A stretch of DNA of 64,000 nucleotides from Flagellimonas sp. S3867 (GTDB lineage Bacteria; Bacteroidota; Bacteroidia; Flavobacteriales; Flavobacteriaceae), in contig NZ_JACVMN010000003.1 of the NCBI RefSeq assembly GCF_014698935.1, forward strand, positions 1 through 64,000, written 5' to 3'. Positions 52,983-62,401 of this stretch are shown in pieces (position 1 is the first letter of the stretch; each line of letters starts with the position of its first letter). The notes beneath the pieces were generated by a model that saw only the letters and a list, made by a program, of their open reading frames with translations, did no database searches and was not told where the DNA came from. The translations under genes and the position numbers were made by a program.

Positions 52983-53540
52983 TTGGCTACAGAAAAAATC
53001 ATTTTAGGAATTGACCCAGGGACAACAGTTATGGGTTTTGGTATCATCAAGGTGGTCAACAAACAAATGCACTTTGTGCAGATGAATGAGCTGATGTTAC
53101 GTAAATATGATGACCCCTACACCAAACTCAAACTGATTTTTGAGCGCACCTTGGAACTCATTGATACTTTTCACCCTGATGAGATTGCAATAGAAGCACC
53201 ATTTTTTGGAAAAAATGTGCAGTCCATGCTCAAGTTGGGGCGTGCCCAAGGAGTTGCTATGGCAGCCGGGCTTTCTAGACAAGTTCCCATCACAGAATAC
53301 ATGCCAAAAAAAATCAAAATGGCCATCACTGGTAATGGAAATGCCAGTAAGGAACAGGTGGCCAAAATGCTTCAAAGTGTATTGAAACTAAAAACACTAC
53401 CTAAAAATTTGGATAGCACCGATGGGCTTGCCGCAGCAGTTTGTCATTTTTATAATGAAGGTAGGGTTGAGGTTGGTAAAAGTTATACTGGGTGGGAGGC
53501 TTTTGTGAAGCAAAATGCTGATAAAATCAATAAGCAATAA
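52983..53540 (+). CDS. ruvC: Holliday junction endonuclease RuvC
   Basis: 185 residues starting with TTG (MATEK by initiator Met); no ATG stands near and the signature begins at once (ILGIDPGTTVMGFG). Catalytic acidic residues are visible in GIDPG (Asp), IAIEAPFFG (Glu) and the last pair near STDGLAAAVCHF. It resolves Holliday junctions with RuvAB. The TTG start may limit translation. Confidence 0.95.
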   Translation: MATEKIILGIDPGTTVMGFGIIKVVNKQMHFVQMNELMLRKYDDPYTKLKLIFERTLELIDTFHPDEIAIEAPFFGKNVQSMLKLGRAQGVAMAAGLSRQVPITEYMPKKIKMAITGNGNASKEQVAKMLQSVLKLKTLPKNLDSTDGLAAAVCHFYNEGRVEVGKSYTGWEAFVKQNADKINKQ

Positions 53541-53580
53541 TCAATCAACAGCTGCCAATGACTAATCAAAACCTACTTAT

Positions 53581-53937
53581 ATGCACAAAGAAAACCCGTT
53601 ATGGAGCAAATCTTATGATTTTGCCTTGAAAATTGTTCAATTGTATAAAAAGCTGAACAAAGAAAAAAGAGAGTATATCCTATCAAAACAATTATTGCGT
53701 TCAGGCACTTCGATTGGTGCAAATATTTCAGAAGCTAATGGAGCAATTTCCAAAGCTGACTTTTCTGCTAAGGTTTCAATTTCGTATAAAGAAAGCTTGG
53801 AAACCAAATATTGGCTTTCCTTATTGAAAGATTCGGACTATTTGGATATTGAACAGGCCAATGGCCTAATTAGGGATGCGGATGAACTATCAAAAATCAT
53901 GTTCTCCATTCTAAAAACCACTAGAATGAATAAATAA
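53581..53937 (+). CDS. four-helix bundle protein, S23/IVS-like
   Basis: 118 residues, all helical (four helices, about 8-30, 34-60, 63-85, 90-115). RSGTSIGANISEANGAISKADF is the conserved core of the 23S rRNA intervening-sequence (S23) family, quoted here in two parts: SGTSIGANISEA and GAISKADF. Relatives occur in rRNA insertions and as the accessory Avd protein of diversity-generating retroelements; none of those genes is near. It sits between ruvC and hemW in spacers rich in ATTG repeats, like a mobile insert. Confidence 0.85.
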   Translation: MHKENPLWSKSYDFALKIVQLYKKLNKEKREYILSKQLLRSGTSIGANISEANGAISKADFSAKVSISYKESLETKYWLSLLKDSDYLDIEQANGLIRDADELSKIMFSILKTTRMNK

Positions 53938-54001
53938 TCATTATCCATTGTTAATTGTACATTGCAAATTGATTATTGTCAACTGATAATTGTTCAGTGT
54001 T
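53938..54001. repeat. ATTG-rich spacer repeat
   Basis: Clustered ATTGT, ATTGC and AATTG words (for example ATCCATTGTTAATTGTACAT) end just before the hemW ATG. Similar words occur at 41129-41180 after the TTATCAG repeats. Confidence 0.55.
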
Positions 54002-55138
54002 ATGAGCGGAATTTACATCCATGTGCCATTTTGTAAACAAGCTTGTCACTATTGTGATTTTCATTTTTCTACACAGTTAGGGAAGAAAGAGGTTATGGTT
54101 AAGGCGCTTCAACGAGAAATTGAACTGCGAAAGGCTGAGTTTGTGTCCGAGATGGTTGAAACCATTTATTTTGGAGGTGGGACTCCTTCTGTTTTGGAAA
54201 TTTCAGAAATCGAAGGCCTAATAAAGAAGGTGTACGACCATTACAAAGTAGTTGAAAACCCAGAAATTACCCTTGAGGCAAATCCTGATGATTTATCCAA
54301 AAATCGAATAATCCAACTGTCTAAAAGCCCAATCAATCGTCTTAGTATAGGAATTCAATCTTTCTATGATGAAGATTTGAAACTGATGAATAGGGCGCAC
54401 AGTGCCATTGAGGCCTACGAATGTATTCAGGAGGCAAAAAAATATTTCGACAATATAACTATCGACTTGATTTACGGAATCCCGGGAATGGATAATGAAA
54501 GATGGAAATCCAATATTGAAAAGGCACTTGCTTTTGACCTGCCCCATATCTCGAGTTATGCTTTGACCGTTGAACCTAAAACCGCGCTTAAAAAGTTCAT
54601 TGAAAAGGGAGTGATCCCTGATGTGGATGACGAACAGGCCCAAGAACAGTTCAATATTTTAGTTGAGATTTTGGACAAGCACGAATTTGTGAACTACGAG
54701 ATTTCCAATTTTGGTAAGCCGGGTTATTTTTCTAAAAACAACACATCCTATTGGCAAGGAAAGAAGTACATGGGAATTGGCCCTTCAGCGCATTCTTTTG
54801 ACGGAAAAAACAGAAGTTGGAATATTAGAAACAATATAAAATACATTCAAGCTTTAATAAATGGCGAGATACCACAAGAAATTGAATCCTTGACAAAAAC
54901 GGATAGATACAATGAATATGTAATGACAGGTTTACGCACCATTTGGGGTGTTTCAATTGAAAAAATTGAGCAAGATTTTGGAAAAACATATTCCAGCTAT
55001 TTACAGGGGCAATCCAAAAAATATGTGGATCAAAACTTGTTGTATTTGGAGAAAGGGAAATTACTGGCCACCCAAAAAGGAAAGTTTTTGGTTGATGGAA
55101 TTGCGTCAAATCTTTTTATGATTAACTTGGAATCATGA
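54002..55138 (+). CDS. hemW: radical-SAM haem chaperone HemW
   Basis: 378 residues from the ATG at 54002. The frame opens at 53990 with TTG, but the family begins MSGIYIHVPFC. Radical-SAM cysteines are Cys11, Cys15 and Cys18 in CKQACHYCDF. HemW inserts haem into respiratory enzymes and is often misannotated as HemN. It overlaps the next gene by 4 bases (ATGA). Confidence 0.9.
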   Translation: MSGIYIHVPFCKQACHYCDFHFSTQLGKKEVMVKALQREIELRKAEFVSEMVETIYFGGGTPSVLEISEIEGLIKKVYDHYKVVENPEITLEANPDDLSKNRIIQLSKSPINRLSIGIQSFYDEDLKLMNRAHSAIEAYECIQEAKKYFDNITIDLIYGIPGMDNERWKSNIEKALAFDLPHISSYALTVEPKTALKKFIEKGVIPDVDDEQAQEQFNILVEILDKHEFVNYEISNFGKPGYFSKNNTSYWQGKKYMGIGPSAHSFDGKNRSWNIRNNIKYIQALINGEIPQEIESLTKTDRYNEYVMTGLRTIWGVSIEKIEQDFGKTYSSYLQGQSKKYVDQNLLYLEKGKLLATQKGKFLVDGIASNLFMINLES

Positions 55139-55884
55139 TTGCCACTATAAAATATAACTCACGGAATCATAAAATTGATTTATCCAAACCTTTGGATATT
55201 TCCATTCCGCTTCGTGGAGGAAAAAACAATGTTAACGCCTGGTATTTGGATGCTCCAAAAATTACTCCGCATCAAGAAGGAGATTTTATTGGGAAAGTAT
55301 CGGAAGGTGCACCGGTTAACTTTAATGATATTTGGTTCAACCCACATTCGCATGTGACACATACCGAATGTTTGGGTCATATAACAGAAAGCTTTCATTC
55401 CATAAACCAAAGCCTAAAACAGTTTTTTTTCTTTGCAGAAGTGATTACCGTGGCACCGGAAAAAAAAGGAGAGGACTTTGTGATATCAGAAAAGCAATTA
55501 AAGTACGCTTTGGGAAACAAAAAAAGAGAAGCCTTGATCATAAGGACCATTCCAAATATGCAAAACAAATGCTCATTACAATATTCACATACAAATCCAC
55601 CATATCTGTTGGAAGAAGCAGTGAACTATCTTGTGGCAAAAGAGATAGATCATTTACTGATTGATCTTCCTTCTGTTGACAAGGAAAAGGATGATGGAGC
55701 GCTGTTGGCCCACAACGCGTTTTGGAACATGAATGGAAAACCAAGGACCAAAGCTACGATTACCGAATTTATCTATGTTGCCAATACCATTGAAGATGGC
55801 AGTTACTTTTTAAACCTTCAGGTTGCTCCTTTTGAAAACGATGCGAGCCCCAGTAGACCGGTTTTGTTTGAAATTATAAAATGA
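55135..55884 (+). CDS. cyclase family protein, kynurenine formamidase-like
   Basis: 249 residues. Metal-site motif NPHSHVTHTECLGHI at about 72-86 is a variant of HxGTHxDxPxH. The family hydrolyses amides such as N-formylkynurenine. Conserved lower motifs (LIDLPSVDKE, then FWNMNG) are seen. It starts within the hemW stop, so it is co-translated. The substrate is not shown by sequence. Confidence 0.85.
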   Translation: MIATIKYNSRNHKIDLSKPLDISIPLRGGKNNVNAWYLDAPKITPHQEGDFIGKVSEGAPVNFNDIWFNPHSHVTHTECLGHITESFHSINQSLKQFFFFAEVITVAPEKKGEDFVISEKQLKYALGNKKREALIIRTIPNMQNKCSLQYSHTNPPYLLEEAVNYLVAKEIDHLLIDLPSVDKEKDDGALLAHNAFWNMNGKPRTKATITEFIYVANTIEDGSYFLNLQVAPFENDASPSRPVLFEIIK

Positions 55885-55903
55885 TTCTCAAATAGATTTC
55901 GTT

Positions 55904-56347
55904 ATGCCTGATATTTTTACAGAGCAAGCAATGCACGGATTTTTTTCAAGAATTGATGGTTTGACAATAGATCAAAAACCTTCATTTGGCAAAATGAATG
56001 CCCATCAAATGATCTGTCATTGCACAGATTTTTTTAGAATGGCAATTGGGCAGAAGAAAGCGTTGGAATATGGACAAGTAAATCCTAAGGAGATTACTGC
56101 CCGAGCAAAACGGGGTGAAACGGTTCCAACACCAAAAGGGTTCGGACAAGTAGAAGGGAATGGAACAAAGCCTTTAGATTATGAGGAAGACAAAGAAACA
56201 TTGAAAAAATTTATAATTGAGTTCCGACAGCTGTCCAGTGACTATGCATTTTTCCCTCATCCGTATTTTGGCAATTTGCCCAAGGAGAAGTGGGAAAGAC
56301 TGGCAATCTATCATCTAAACCATCATCTAGAACAATTTAATGTATAA
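55904..56347 (+). CDS. DUF1569 protein of the DinB-like fold
   Basis: 147 residues. Helical, with SFGKMNAHQMICHCTDFFRMAIG near 30-50 (given in parts: FGKMNAHQM, CHCTDFF) and YHLNHHLEQF near the end, whose His residues could bind metal as in the DinB/YfiT four-helix bundle. The role is unknown. It lies 19 bases after the cyclase gene, likely the same operon. Confidence 0.75.
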   Translation: MPDIFTEQAMHGFFSRIDGLTIDQKPSFGKMNAHQMICHCTDFFRMAIGQKKALEYGQVNPKEITARAKRGETVPTPKGFGQVEGNGTKPLDYEEDKETLKKFIIEFRQLSSDYAFFPHPYFGNLPKEKWERLAIYHLNHHLEQFNV

Positions 56348-56361
56348 ATTAGTAATCGGAT

Positions 56362-56985
56362 ATGGATAGCGTTTTAGAAGCTTTTTTGGGGCTGGTTCTT
56401 GGAGCAATACTTATGTATTGGTTGTTCTCCTTATTTCGGAAAAAGAAAAGTAAGGAGATCACCAACCAGCAATCCACAGTATTGTTGGATAAGATAAAAA
56501 GCGTTTGTAAACTGATTTCTGTTGAAGGGGATTTTGCAGAGATTTACCATTACGAGAATACAAAAGGTGGACTAATGAACCTTTTGAGCAGTAAGAAAAA
56601 AGCGTTGATCATTGTTAAGGCAAAAGCCCACATTGGTTATGATCTTCAGAAACTGGGTTTGAAGGCAGATAACAAAAACAAAAGAATCATTCTAACCAAT
56701 TTTCCTGAACCTGAAGTTTTGTCCATCGAACCAGAGCTACAATATTACGATGTGAAAAATGGATTGTTCAATAGCTTTTCATCGGAAGATTTGACGAAGG
56801 TCAATCAAGAAGCGAAAGATCATATAAAACAGAAAATCCCAGAAAGCGGACTTATGCAAACAGCGAGAAAGGAAGCTTTACAAGCCGTATTGCTGGTCGA
56901 AAAAATTGTGGAAACCATTGGATGGACCTTGGATTATTCCGCTTTGGAAATCACGAATAGGGAAAAACAATTGTTGGAAGAATAA
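56362..56985 (+). CDS. DUF4230 family membrane protein
   Basis: 207 residues. One N-terminal membrane helix (about 5-22, AFLGLVLGAILMYWLFSLF), a basic stop-transfer stretch, then a DUF4230-type domain (about 45-205) with FAEIYHYENTKGG and KALIIVKAKAHIGYDL. The function of the family is unknown. The domain would lie in the cytoplasm or periplasm depending on orientation. It is in the same run of close genes. Confidence 0.8.
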   Translation: MDSVLEAFLGLVLGAILMYWLFSLFRKKKSKEITNQQSTVLLDKIKSVCKLISVEGDFAEIYHYENTKGGLMNLLSSKKKALIIVKAKAHIGYDLQKLGLKADNKNKRIILTNFPEPEVLSIEPELQYYDVKNGLFNSFSSEDLTKVNQEAKDHIKQKIPESGLMQTARKEALQAVLLVEKIVETIGWTLDYSALEITNREKQLLEE

Positions 56986-56993
56986 AATACATT

Positions 56994-57398
56994 ATGAAAA
57001 GGGCAATTATTACTTTAATATTGACAACCATTATTGTAACAACCAGTTTTGCACAAACCAAAGACGATATGAAGACCTTTGATTCTGCTTTTGCCCATAC
57101 TGTTTATTTTTGGTTCAAGGACCCAGATAACCAAGCAAACAGGGTAAGATTTGAAACTTCACTGAAGACCTTTTTAAAAAACTCCAAGTTTGCCAAGACC
57201 AATTTTATTGGGACACCACCTGTTGCTACAAGAGGTGTGGTTGATGGATCATTTACCTATTCCTTAATAGTGACTTTTGAATCTGCCGAAGCACAGGAGG
57301 GCTATCAAACAGAAGAAGCCCATCTGACCTTTATAGAGGAATGCAAAGATCTATGGCAAAAAGTTATTGTGTATGATTCATTTGGTATAAAAGAATGA
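56994..57398 (+). CDS. Dabb family (stress-responsive A/B barrel) protein
   Basis: 134 residues with a signal peptide (MKRAIITLILTTIIVTTSFAQ) and a Dabb ferredoxin-like fold (AHTVYFWFKDPDN, then VTFESAEAQEGYQTEEAH). Dimeric Dabb proteins have varied roles. A secreted member is common in Bacteroidota. It overlaps the next gene by 4 bases. Confidence 0.8.
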   Translation: MKRAIITLILTTIIVTTSFAQTKDDMKTFDSAFAHTVYFWFKDPDNQANRVRFETSLKTFLKNSKFAKTNFIGTPPVATRGVVDGSFTYSLIVTFESAEAQEGYQTEEAHLTFIEECKDLWQKVIVYDSFGIKE

Positions 57399-57760
57399 AT
57401 GTAGAAGAACTAAGAGATTTCTGTTTATATAAAAAAGGAGTAACCGAAGAATTTCCTTTTGATGAACACACATTGGTTTTTAAAGTAATGGGAAAAATGT
57501 ATGCATTGATTCCCTTGGAAAGAAAACCACCCCAATGCAATTTAAAATGTGATCCAGAAAGAGCTATTGAACTCCGCGAAGAATATGATGGGCAAATTAC
57601 CCCCGGCTATCATATGAGCAAAAAACATTGGAACACACTTTTTTTGGACAATCTCTCTCCAGATTTGATTAGGCAATTGGTAAACCATTCATATGACTTG
57701 GTGGTATCTGGTTTGACCAAAAAATTGAAAGAAGAATTGGACGCCTTGCCATCCCAATAA
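57395..57760 (+). CDS. MmcQ/YjbR family protein
   Basis: 121 residues, the normal size. EFPFDEHTLVFKVMGKMYALI (given as EFPFDEHTLVFKV) and SKKHWNTLFLD near 75-90 are the family signature. It has a double-wing fold and is thought to bind DNA or small ligands. Its start overlaps the Dabb gene stop (ATGA). Confidence 0.85.
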   Translation: MNVEELRDFCLYKKGVTEEFPFDEHTLVFKVMGKMYALIPLERKPPQCNLKCDPERAIELREEYDGQITPGYHMSKKHWNTLFLDNLSPDLIRQLVNHSYDLVVSGLTKKLKEELDALPSQ

Positions 57761-57884
57761 GAAAAATCCTTTAGATTTCACCGAAACATTTTTACCATTC
57801 GTCGACAGTTCTTTTTGATTTAACTATTTTGTAGTCCTTTTCTGAGGATAATTTTGAAATTTTGTATCCTAAATTAATTGTGCC

Positions 57885-58283
57885 ATGAATGTGCTATTCA
57901 TAGAAGACGATATGATTGAAACGATGAAGTTGCAACGTGCAATTTCAAAGTTTGAGTCCAAGCACAAGATTGTCGAGGCGAAAAACGGAGAAGAAGCCTT
58001 GGGAATCTTAGAGGATGGCGTATTGCCCGATATCATTCTTTTGGACTTAAATATGCCCCGGATGAGCGGTATTGAATTTCTTTCCATTATAAAGGCAGAT
58101 GACAGACTTAAATATCTTCCAACAATTATTCTGACCACATCTGAAAATCGGGTAGATTTATTAAAATGCTTCGAAATTGGAATCGCTGGCTACATTATAA
58201 AACCTTTAAAATATGAGGATTACGAATCCAAACTTAAAAAGGTTTTTGATTACTGGGAAATCAGCGAATTGATCAAAGGCTAA
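57885..58283 (+). CDS. receiver-only response regulator (CheY-like)
   Basis: 132 residues, one receiver domain. Acidic pocket Asp8-Asp9, phosphoacceptor Asp54 (LLDLNMPRMSG), Thr84/Thr85 and Lys106 (IIKPL) are all present. No output domain exists, so it would pass or buffer phosphate. It is directly upstream of the H-NOX/kinase/FIST cluster, 77 bases before, and may be the partner of the Hpt there. Confidence 0.9.
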   Translation: MNVLFIEDDMIETMKLQRAISKFESKHKIVEAKNGEEALGILEDGVLPDIILLDLNMPRMSGIEFLSIIKADDRLKYLPTIILTTSENRVDLLKCFEIGIAGYIIKPLKYEDYESKLKKVFDYWEISELIKG

Positions 58284-58360
58284 CAAAAATCCGTATTTCA
58301 CAACATAATTTTTAATATAAGGTAGTACAATTCCTACTTTTAAATCATAATACTCTTATT

Positions 58361-58903
58361 ATGAAAGGAATTGTTTTTACCGAGTTTTTGGAAATGGTAG
58401 AGGCTACCTACGGTTTGGAGGTTGTCGATGTCATAATCGAAAACTGTGATCTTCCATCCGGTGGGGCATATACCTCTGTAGGCACGTATGATTTTAATGA
58501 AATGGTCAGCTTACTATCGGAATTGAGCAACACTACAGGCATATCCCAACAAAATCTATTGTACTCATTTGGGTATTATTTGTTCGAAGGACTTGTGGCC
58601 GCACACCCCGATGTGGTTGATAGCTATAAAAGCCCGATTGGGCTTTTAAATTGTATAGAAGATCATATACACGTACACGTAAAAAAACTATACCCCGACG
58701 CTGAACTCCCCCAATTTAAAATCCTTTCCAAAACAGACAACTCATTGGAAATGATCTATACATCATCGAGAGGATTGTATGCCTTGGCTCATGGGCTAAT
58801 TGTAAAAACATTTGAGCATTTCGAAAAATTGGTAAAGGTGGAATATAAACTATTGAATGAAAACGGTACAGAAGTCAGGTTTGCGATCGTCCAAAATGGA
58901 TAA
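58361..58903 (+). CDS. H-NOX haem-based nitric-oxide sensor
   Basis: 180 residues, full length. Proximal His104 (HIHVHVKKLYP), haem-contacting Pro117 (AELPQF), and the Y-x-S-x-R haem-propionate motif at Tyr133, Ser135 and Arg137 (IYTSSRG) are in exact family spacing. The position equal to the O2-binding distal Tyr of Thermoanaerobacter H-NOX is Leu142, so NO selectivity over O2 is predicted. The stop overlaps the kinase start by 8 bases. It is likely to regulate that kinase. Confidence 0.95.
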   Translation: MKGIVFTEFLEMVEATYGLEVVDVIIENCDLPSGGAYTSVGTYDFNEMVSLLSELSNTTGISQQNLLYSFGYYLFEGLVAAHPDVVDSYKSPIGLLNCIEDHIHVHVKKLYPDAELPQFKILSKTDNSLEMIYTSSRGLYALAHGLIVKTFEHFEKLVKVEYKLLNENGTEVRFAIVQNG

Positions 58904-61277
58904 TAACCAAGTTTCCATATTAAAGCGTGCACTGGAACGCGAAAAAAAAGCACGTAAAACTGCCGAAGGCCTTCTTGAAAGTAAGGCGAAGGAGTTGTAC
59001 GATGCCTCACTTCACCTTAAAGAAGCCAACGGTCGTTTAGAATCCTTGCTCAATAATAAGGGAAACCGAATTGATAGTGCTTTCATCAATATAATTGATC
59101 CCTATGTGGTTATGGATATGATGACCAATGTGATCAATATGAATGCTTCTGCCAAGGAGTTTTTGGGATATGATCATACCAAGGAGGAAGTAAACTTATC
59201 CAACTTGGTCCACCCAGATTATTTAGAATACACTGCAGAATCCTTTAAGACCTTGATGCAGGTTGGAATACTTAATAATTATACCGCCAAAATAATTACA
59301 AAAATTAAGGGAGAGAAATATGTAAACATTAATGCCAGCCTCATTTACAATGAAAGTGGAAGCCCTATTGCTGCGCAAGGTGTAATACGTGACATCACCC
59401 AAGAAGTTGAGATTCGAAAACTCTTGGAAAATCAGAAAAAGCAGCAGGACATTATTGTAGAAAATTCCTCTTTGGGAATTTTATTGATTGTAAAAGACAA
59501 AATAATAAAGGCAAACAAATCCTTTGTAGACCTTTTGGGATATTCCGAATTAGAACTCAAAAAACTATCAATCAATGATATATCGTCATTGGAGGATAGC
59601 AATCTATATGAGGACTTGTTACAGAAAAGTTTGGAAGATGACACAAAGAAATTCTCTATAGTTCGAAAGTTTTATAAAAAAGGCGGCGATACCTTGTATG
59701 GAAAAACCTCCATGAGTTCGTTGATGGATTCCAGTGGAGATATAGAGTACAGTGTGGCCATGATCGAGGATATTACTCATGAAAAGATTTCAGAAGAAAA
59801 ACTAAGGGCCTCTGAAGAACGAATGGCCACCCTCATCAAAAATTTGCAAACAGGTATTTTACTTGAAGATCAAGACAGAAAAATTGTTTTGGCCAACCAA
59901 AAATTCTGTGATCTATTCGGCATCCCTGTTTCGCCAGATGTACTTAAGGGCGTTAATAGCAAAAAATCCATTCATAAATACAAACATATGTTCCAGGAGC
60001 CTGAAGAGGCAATGAAGAGAATTGATAAGGTAATCGATAAAAAAGAAGTAGTCACCGCCGATGAAATGGAACTATTGGATGGACGAACATTTGAGAGGGA
60101 TTATATACCTCTGTTTAACAATGGCGAATACCAGGGGCATTTATGGAGTTACAACGATGTTACCCTAAGAAAGAACTATAGAAAGAATCTCGAAATACAA
60201 AAGGAAAAATACAGTAGCATAATAGCAAATATGCATCTAGGCCTTGTTGAGGTTGACGGTGATGAAAACATTCTTATGGTCAACCAAAGTTTTAGTGAGA
60301 TGATCGGCAAATCCGCGGATGACCTAATTGGAAAGAACGCGAAAGATGCCATAACCATTATTGAAGAAGATCGAGAAAAACTGGAGTTGCATAACAAAAA
60401 AAGACAAGAGGGTGTTTCAGATTCCTATGAAGTAGAAGTAAAAGTTGCAGGCGGTGAAAAACGGTTTTGGTTGATCAGTGGCGCTCCCCGATATGATGAT
60501 GCAGGAAAGGTCATTGGGTCCATTGGAATCCATCTGGACATTACGGACCAAAAGAATCTTGAACTTCAAAAAGAGAATCTATTAAAAGAACTTGAGGCAA
60601 GTAATAAAGGCTTGCAAGAGTATGCCCATATAGTTTCCCATGACCTCAAATCCCCTTTAAGAAGTGTTAGTGCACTGGCCACATGGATGTATGATGACTA
60701 CAAGGATGCCTTGGATGAAAATGGCAGGTACAACCTAAAAATGATGCAAGAGAAAATCGAGGGGATGGATAAATTGATCAGCGGAATTCTAAAATACTCT
60801 ACGGTAAACAGCGATACCCTTGACAATACCAATGTAGATGTTAATGAAGTAATTCGTGAAATCGAGGAAATCATTTATATCCCTGAAAACGTAAAAATAA
60901 AAACCAAAAAGAATTTGCCTTCCATTAAGGCAGATAAAACCAAAATCCACCAACTATTCCAAAACTTTTTGAGCAATGCAGTGGTGAACATCGACAAAAA
61001 AGATGGACTTGTTGAAATAGACTATAAAGAAGACCAAACCCATTGGGAGTTCAGTATAAAAGATAACGGTGTTGGCATTCCGAAGGAATACCATGAAAAG
61101 ATTTTTCAAATATTCCAGTCCATTGGAAACAATGAACGCTCCACTGGAATAGGACTTTCCATAGTTAAAAAGATTATTGACCGGTACCGCGGGAAAGTCT
61201 GGCTGGAAAGCGAAATTGGAGAAGGCACAACCTTCTATTTTACGTTGCAAAAAGAATCTAAAATCAAGAAAAAATGA
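58896..61277 (+). CDS. PAS-rich histidine kinase, H-NOX partner
   Basis: 793 residues from the ATG at 58896, inside the H-NOX stop; a frame to 58857 is rejected. An N-terminal coiled coil (about 7-50) is followed by four PAS domains (about 55-175, 178-300, 305-425, 428-555). HisKA has His582 in VSHDLKSP, then a HATPase with NFLSNAV, DNGVGIP and GIGLSIV. There is no membrane segment and no receiver, so it is a soluble orthodox kinase that would donate to an Hpt or response regulator. NO control through the coupled H-NOX is the likely input. The stop overlaps the FIST gene by ATGA. Confidence 0.93.
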   Translation: MDNNQVSILKRALEREKKARKTAEGLLESKAKELYDASLHLKEANGRLESLLNNKGNRIDSAFINIIDPYVVMDMMTNVINMNASAKEFLGYDHTKEEVNLSNLVHPDYLEYTAESFKTLMQVGILNNYTAKIITKIKGEKYVNINASLIYNESGSPIAAQGVIRDITQEVEIRKLLENQKKQQDIIVENSSLGILLIVKDKIIKANKSFVDLLGYSELELKKLSINDISSLEDSNLYEDLLQKSLEDDTKKFSIVRKFYKKGGDTLYGKTSMSSLMDSSGDIEYSVAMIEDITHEKISEEKLRASEERMATLIKNLQTGILLEDQDRKIVLANQKFCDLFGIPVSPDVLKGVNSKKSIHKYKHMFQEPEEAMKRIDKVIDKKEVVTADEMELLDGRTFERDYIPLFNNGEYQGHLWSYNDVTLRKNYRKNLEIQKEKYSSIIANMHLGLVEVDGDENILMVNQSFSEMIGKSADDLIGKNAKDAITIIEEDREKLELHNKKRQEGVSDSYEVEVKVAGGEKRFWLISGAPRYDDAGKVIGSIGIHLDITDQKNLELQKENLLKELEASNKGLQEYAHIVSHDLKSPLRSVSALATWMYDDYKDALDENGRYNLKMMQEKIEGMDKLISGILKYSTVNSDTLDNTNVDVNEVIREIEEIIYIPENVKIKTKKNLPSIKADKTKIHQLFQNFLSNAVVNIDKKDGLVEIDYKEDQTHWEFSIKDNGVGIPKEYHEKIFQIFQSIGNNERSTGIGLSIVKKIIDRYRGKVWLESEIGEGTTFYFTLQKESKIKKK

Positions 61278-62401
61278 AAGTAAATCAAGCAAAACGCTTC
61301 AAAGGAGGCGAATGGGATTTTATACAGGATCAACCCCTAAAAGAACCATTGGTTTTGGTTTTTGGAGATAGGTTTTTATTAGAGTCCGAAGAATTATATA
61401 AAGAGATAAGAAAGTTGTATCCAGATGGACACTTGGTTTTTGGTTCCACCTCAGGAGAAATAATTGAAACCAATGTGTTCGAAGAAAGTATCACTTTAAC
61501 CGCTATAGAATTTGAGCGAACCAAGTTTGAAATTGTAAGCGAAAATGTTTCGGACTTTGTTGATATCGAAAAAATGGGATTGGCTATTTCAAATCAATTC
61601 AACGCCAAAAAACTAAACCATATGTTCATTGTCTCCGATGGCAGTTTTGTAAATGGAAGTGGATTGATAGATGGCCTTGAATCTGTAGAAGGATTCCAAG
61701 CTTCAATTACTGGCGGTCTGTGCGGAGATGGAGCCCGATTCGAAAAAACATTGACATCCTATAACGAAAATCCAAAACAAGGTGAAGTGGTTGCTGTTGG
61801 ATTCTATGGCGAAGATTTAGAAGTTTCCTATGCCAATTTTGGTGGCTGGACCCCATTTGGACCGGAAAGAACCATCACCAAATCTGAAGGCAACGTTTTA
61901 TATGAAATTGATGGTAAACCGGCCCTTGATCTCTACAAAAAATACCTAGGTGAAAAAGCAGCTGAACTTCCGCAAGCGGCACTTTTATATCCATTGACGG
62001 TGCAACAAAATGATCAATCAGAACCATTGGTAAGAACTATTTTAAACATTGACGAAGATGCCAACTCCATGATACTGGCCGGTGATGTACCCCTAAACTC
62101 CAAAGTACAATTAATGATGTCCACGATGGATGATATTGCGGAGGGAGCTTCCAATGCAGCCGAGTTAGCTATGCGAGATAGGAAAAGCAAACCTGAGCTG
62201 GCCATATTGGTGAGTTGTGTAGGAAGAAAATTGGTGTTGGATCAGCGAACTGAAGATGAAATAGAAGAGGTGGCCGATATTATTGGCGACCAGGCTAAAA
62301 TCACAGGGTTTTACTCTTATGGCGAAATGGCACCGTTTGCAGGAAAAAACGAATGCCAATTGCATAACCAAACCATGACCCTAACATTAATGAGTGAATA
62401 A
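61274..62401 (+). CDS. FIST-domain sensor protein (NosP-like)
   Basis: 375 residues. FIST_N (about 15-215) and FIST_C (about 225-370) are recognisable, including VFGSTSGEI, GGLCGDGARF and FYSYGEMAPFAG. NosP proteins, a FIST subset in other bacteria, bind haem and sense NO while partnering a kinase. Here it lies between two kinases in one coupled operon, so a second NO or small-molecule sensor is likely. Whether this one binds haem cannot be told from sequence. Confidence 0.9.
   Translation: MKVNQAKRFKGGEWDFIQDQPLKEPLVLVFGDRFLLESEELYKEIRKLYPDGHLVFGSTSGEIIETNVFEESITLTAIEFERTKFEIVSENVSDFVDIEKMGLAISNQFNAKKLNHMFIVSDGSFVNGSGLIDGLESVEGFQASITGGLCGDGARFEKTLTSYNENPKQGEVVAVGFYGEDLEVSYANFGGWTPFGPERTITKSEGNVLYEIDGKPALDLYKKYLGEKAAELPQAALLYPLTVQQNDQSEPLVRTILNIDEDANSMILAGDVPLNSKVQLMMSTMDDIAEGASNAAELAMRDRKSKPELAILVSCVGRKLVLDQRTEDEIEEVADIIGDQAKITGFYSYGEMAPFAGKNECQLHNQTMTLTLMSE

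Noticed and set aside
53581..53937. S23-like gene as the Avd subunit of a diversity-generating retroelement
   Set aside because: No reverse transcriptase, template repeat or variable repeat gene is near.
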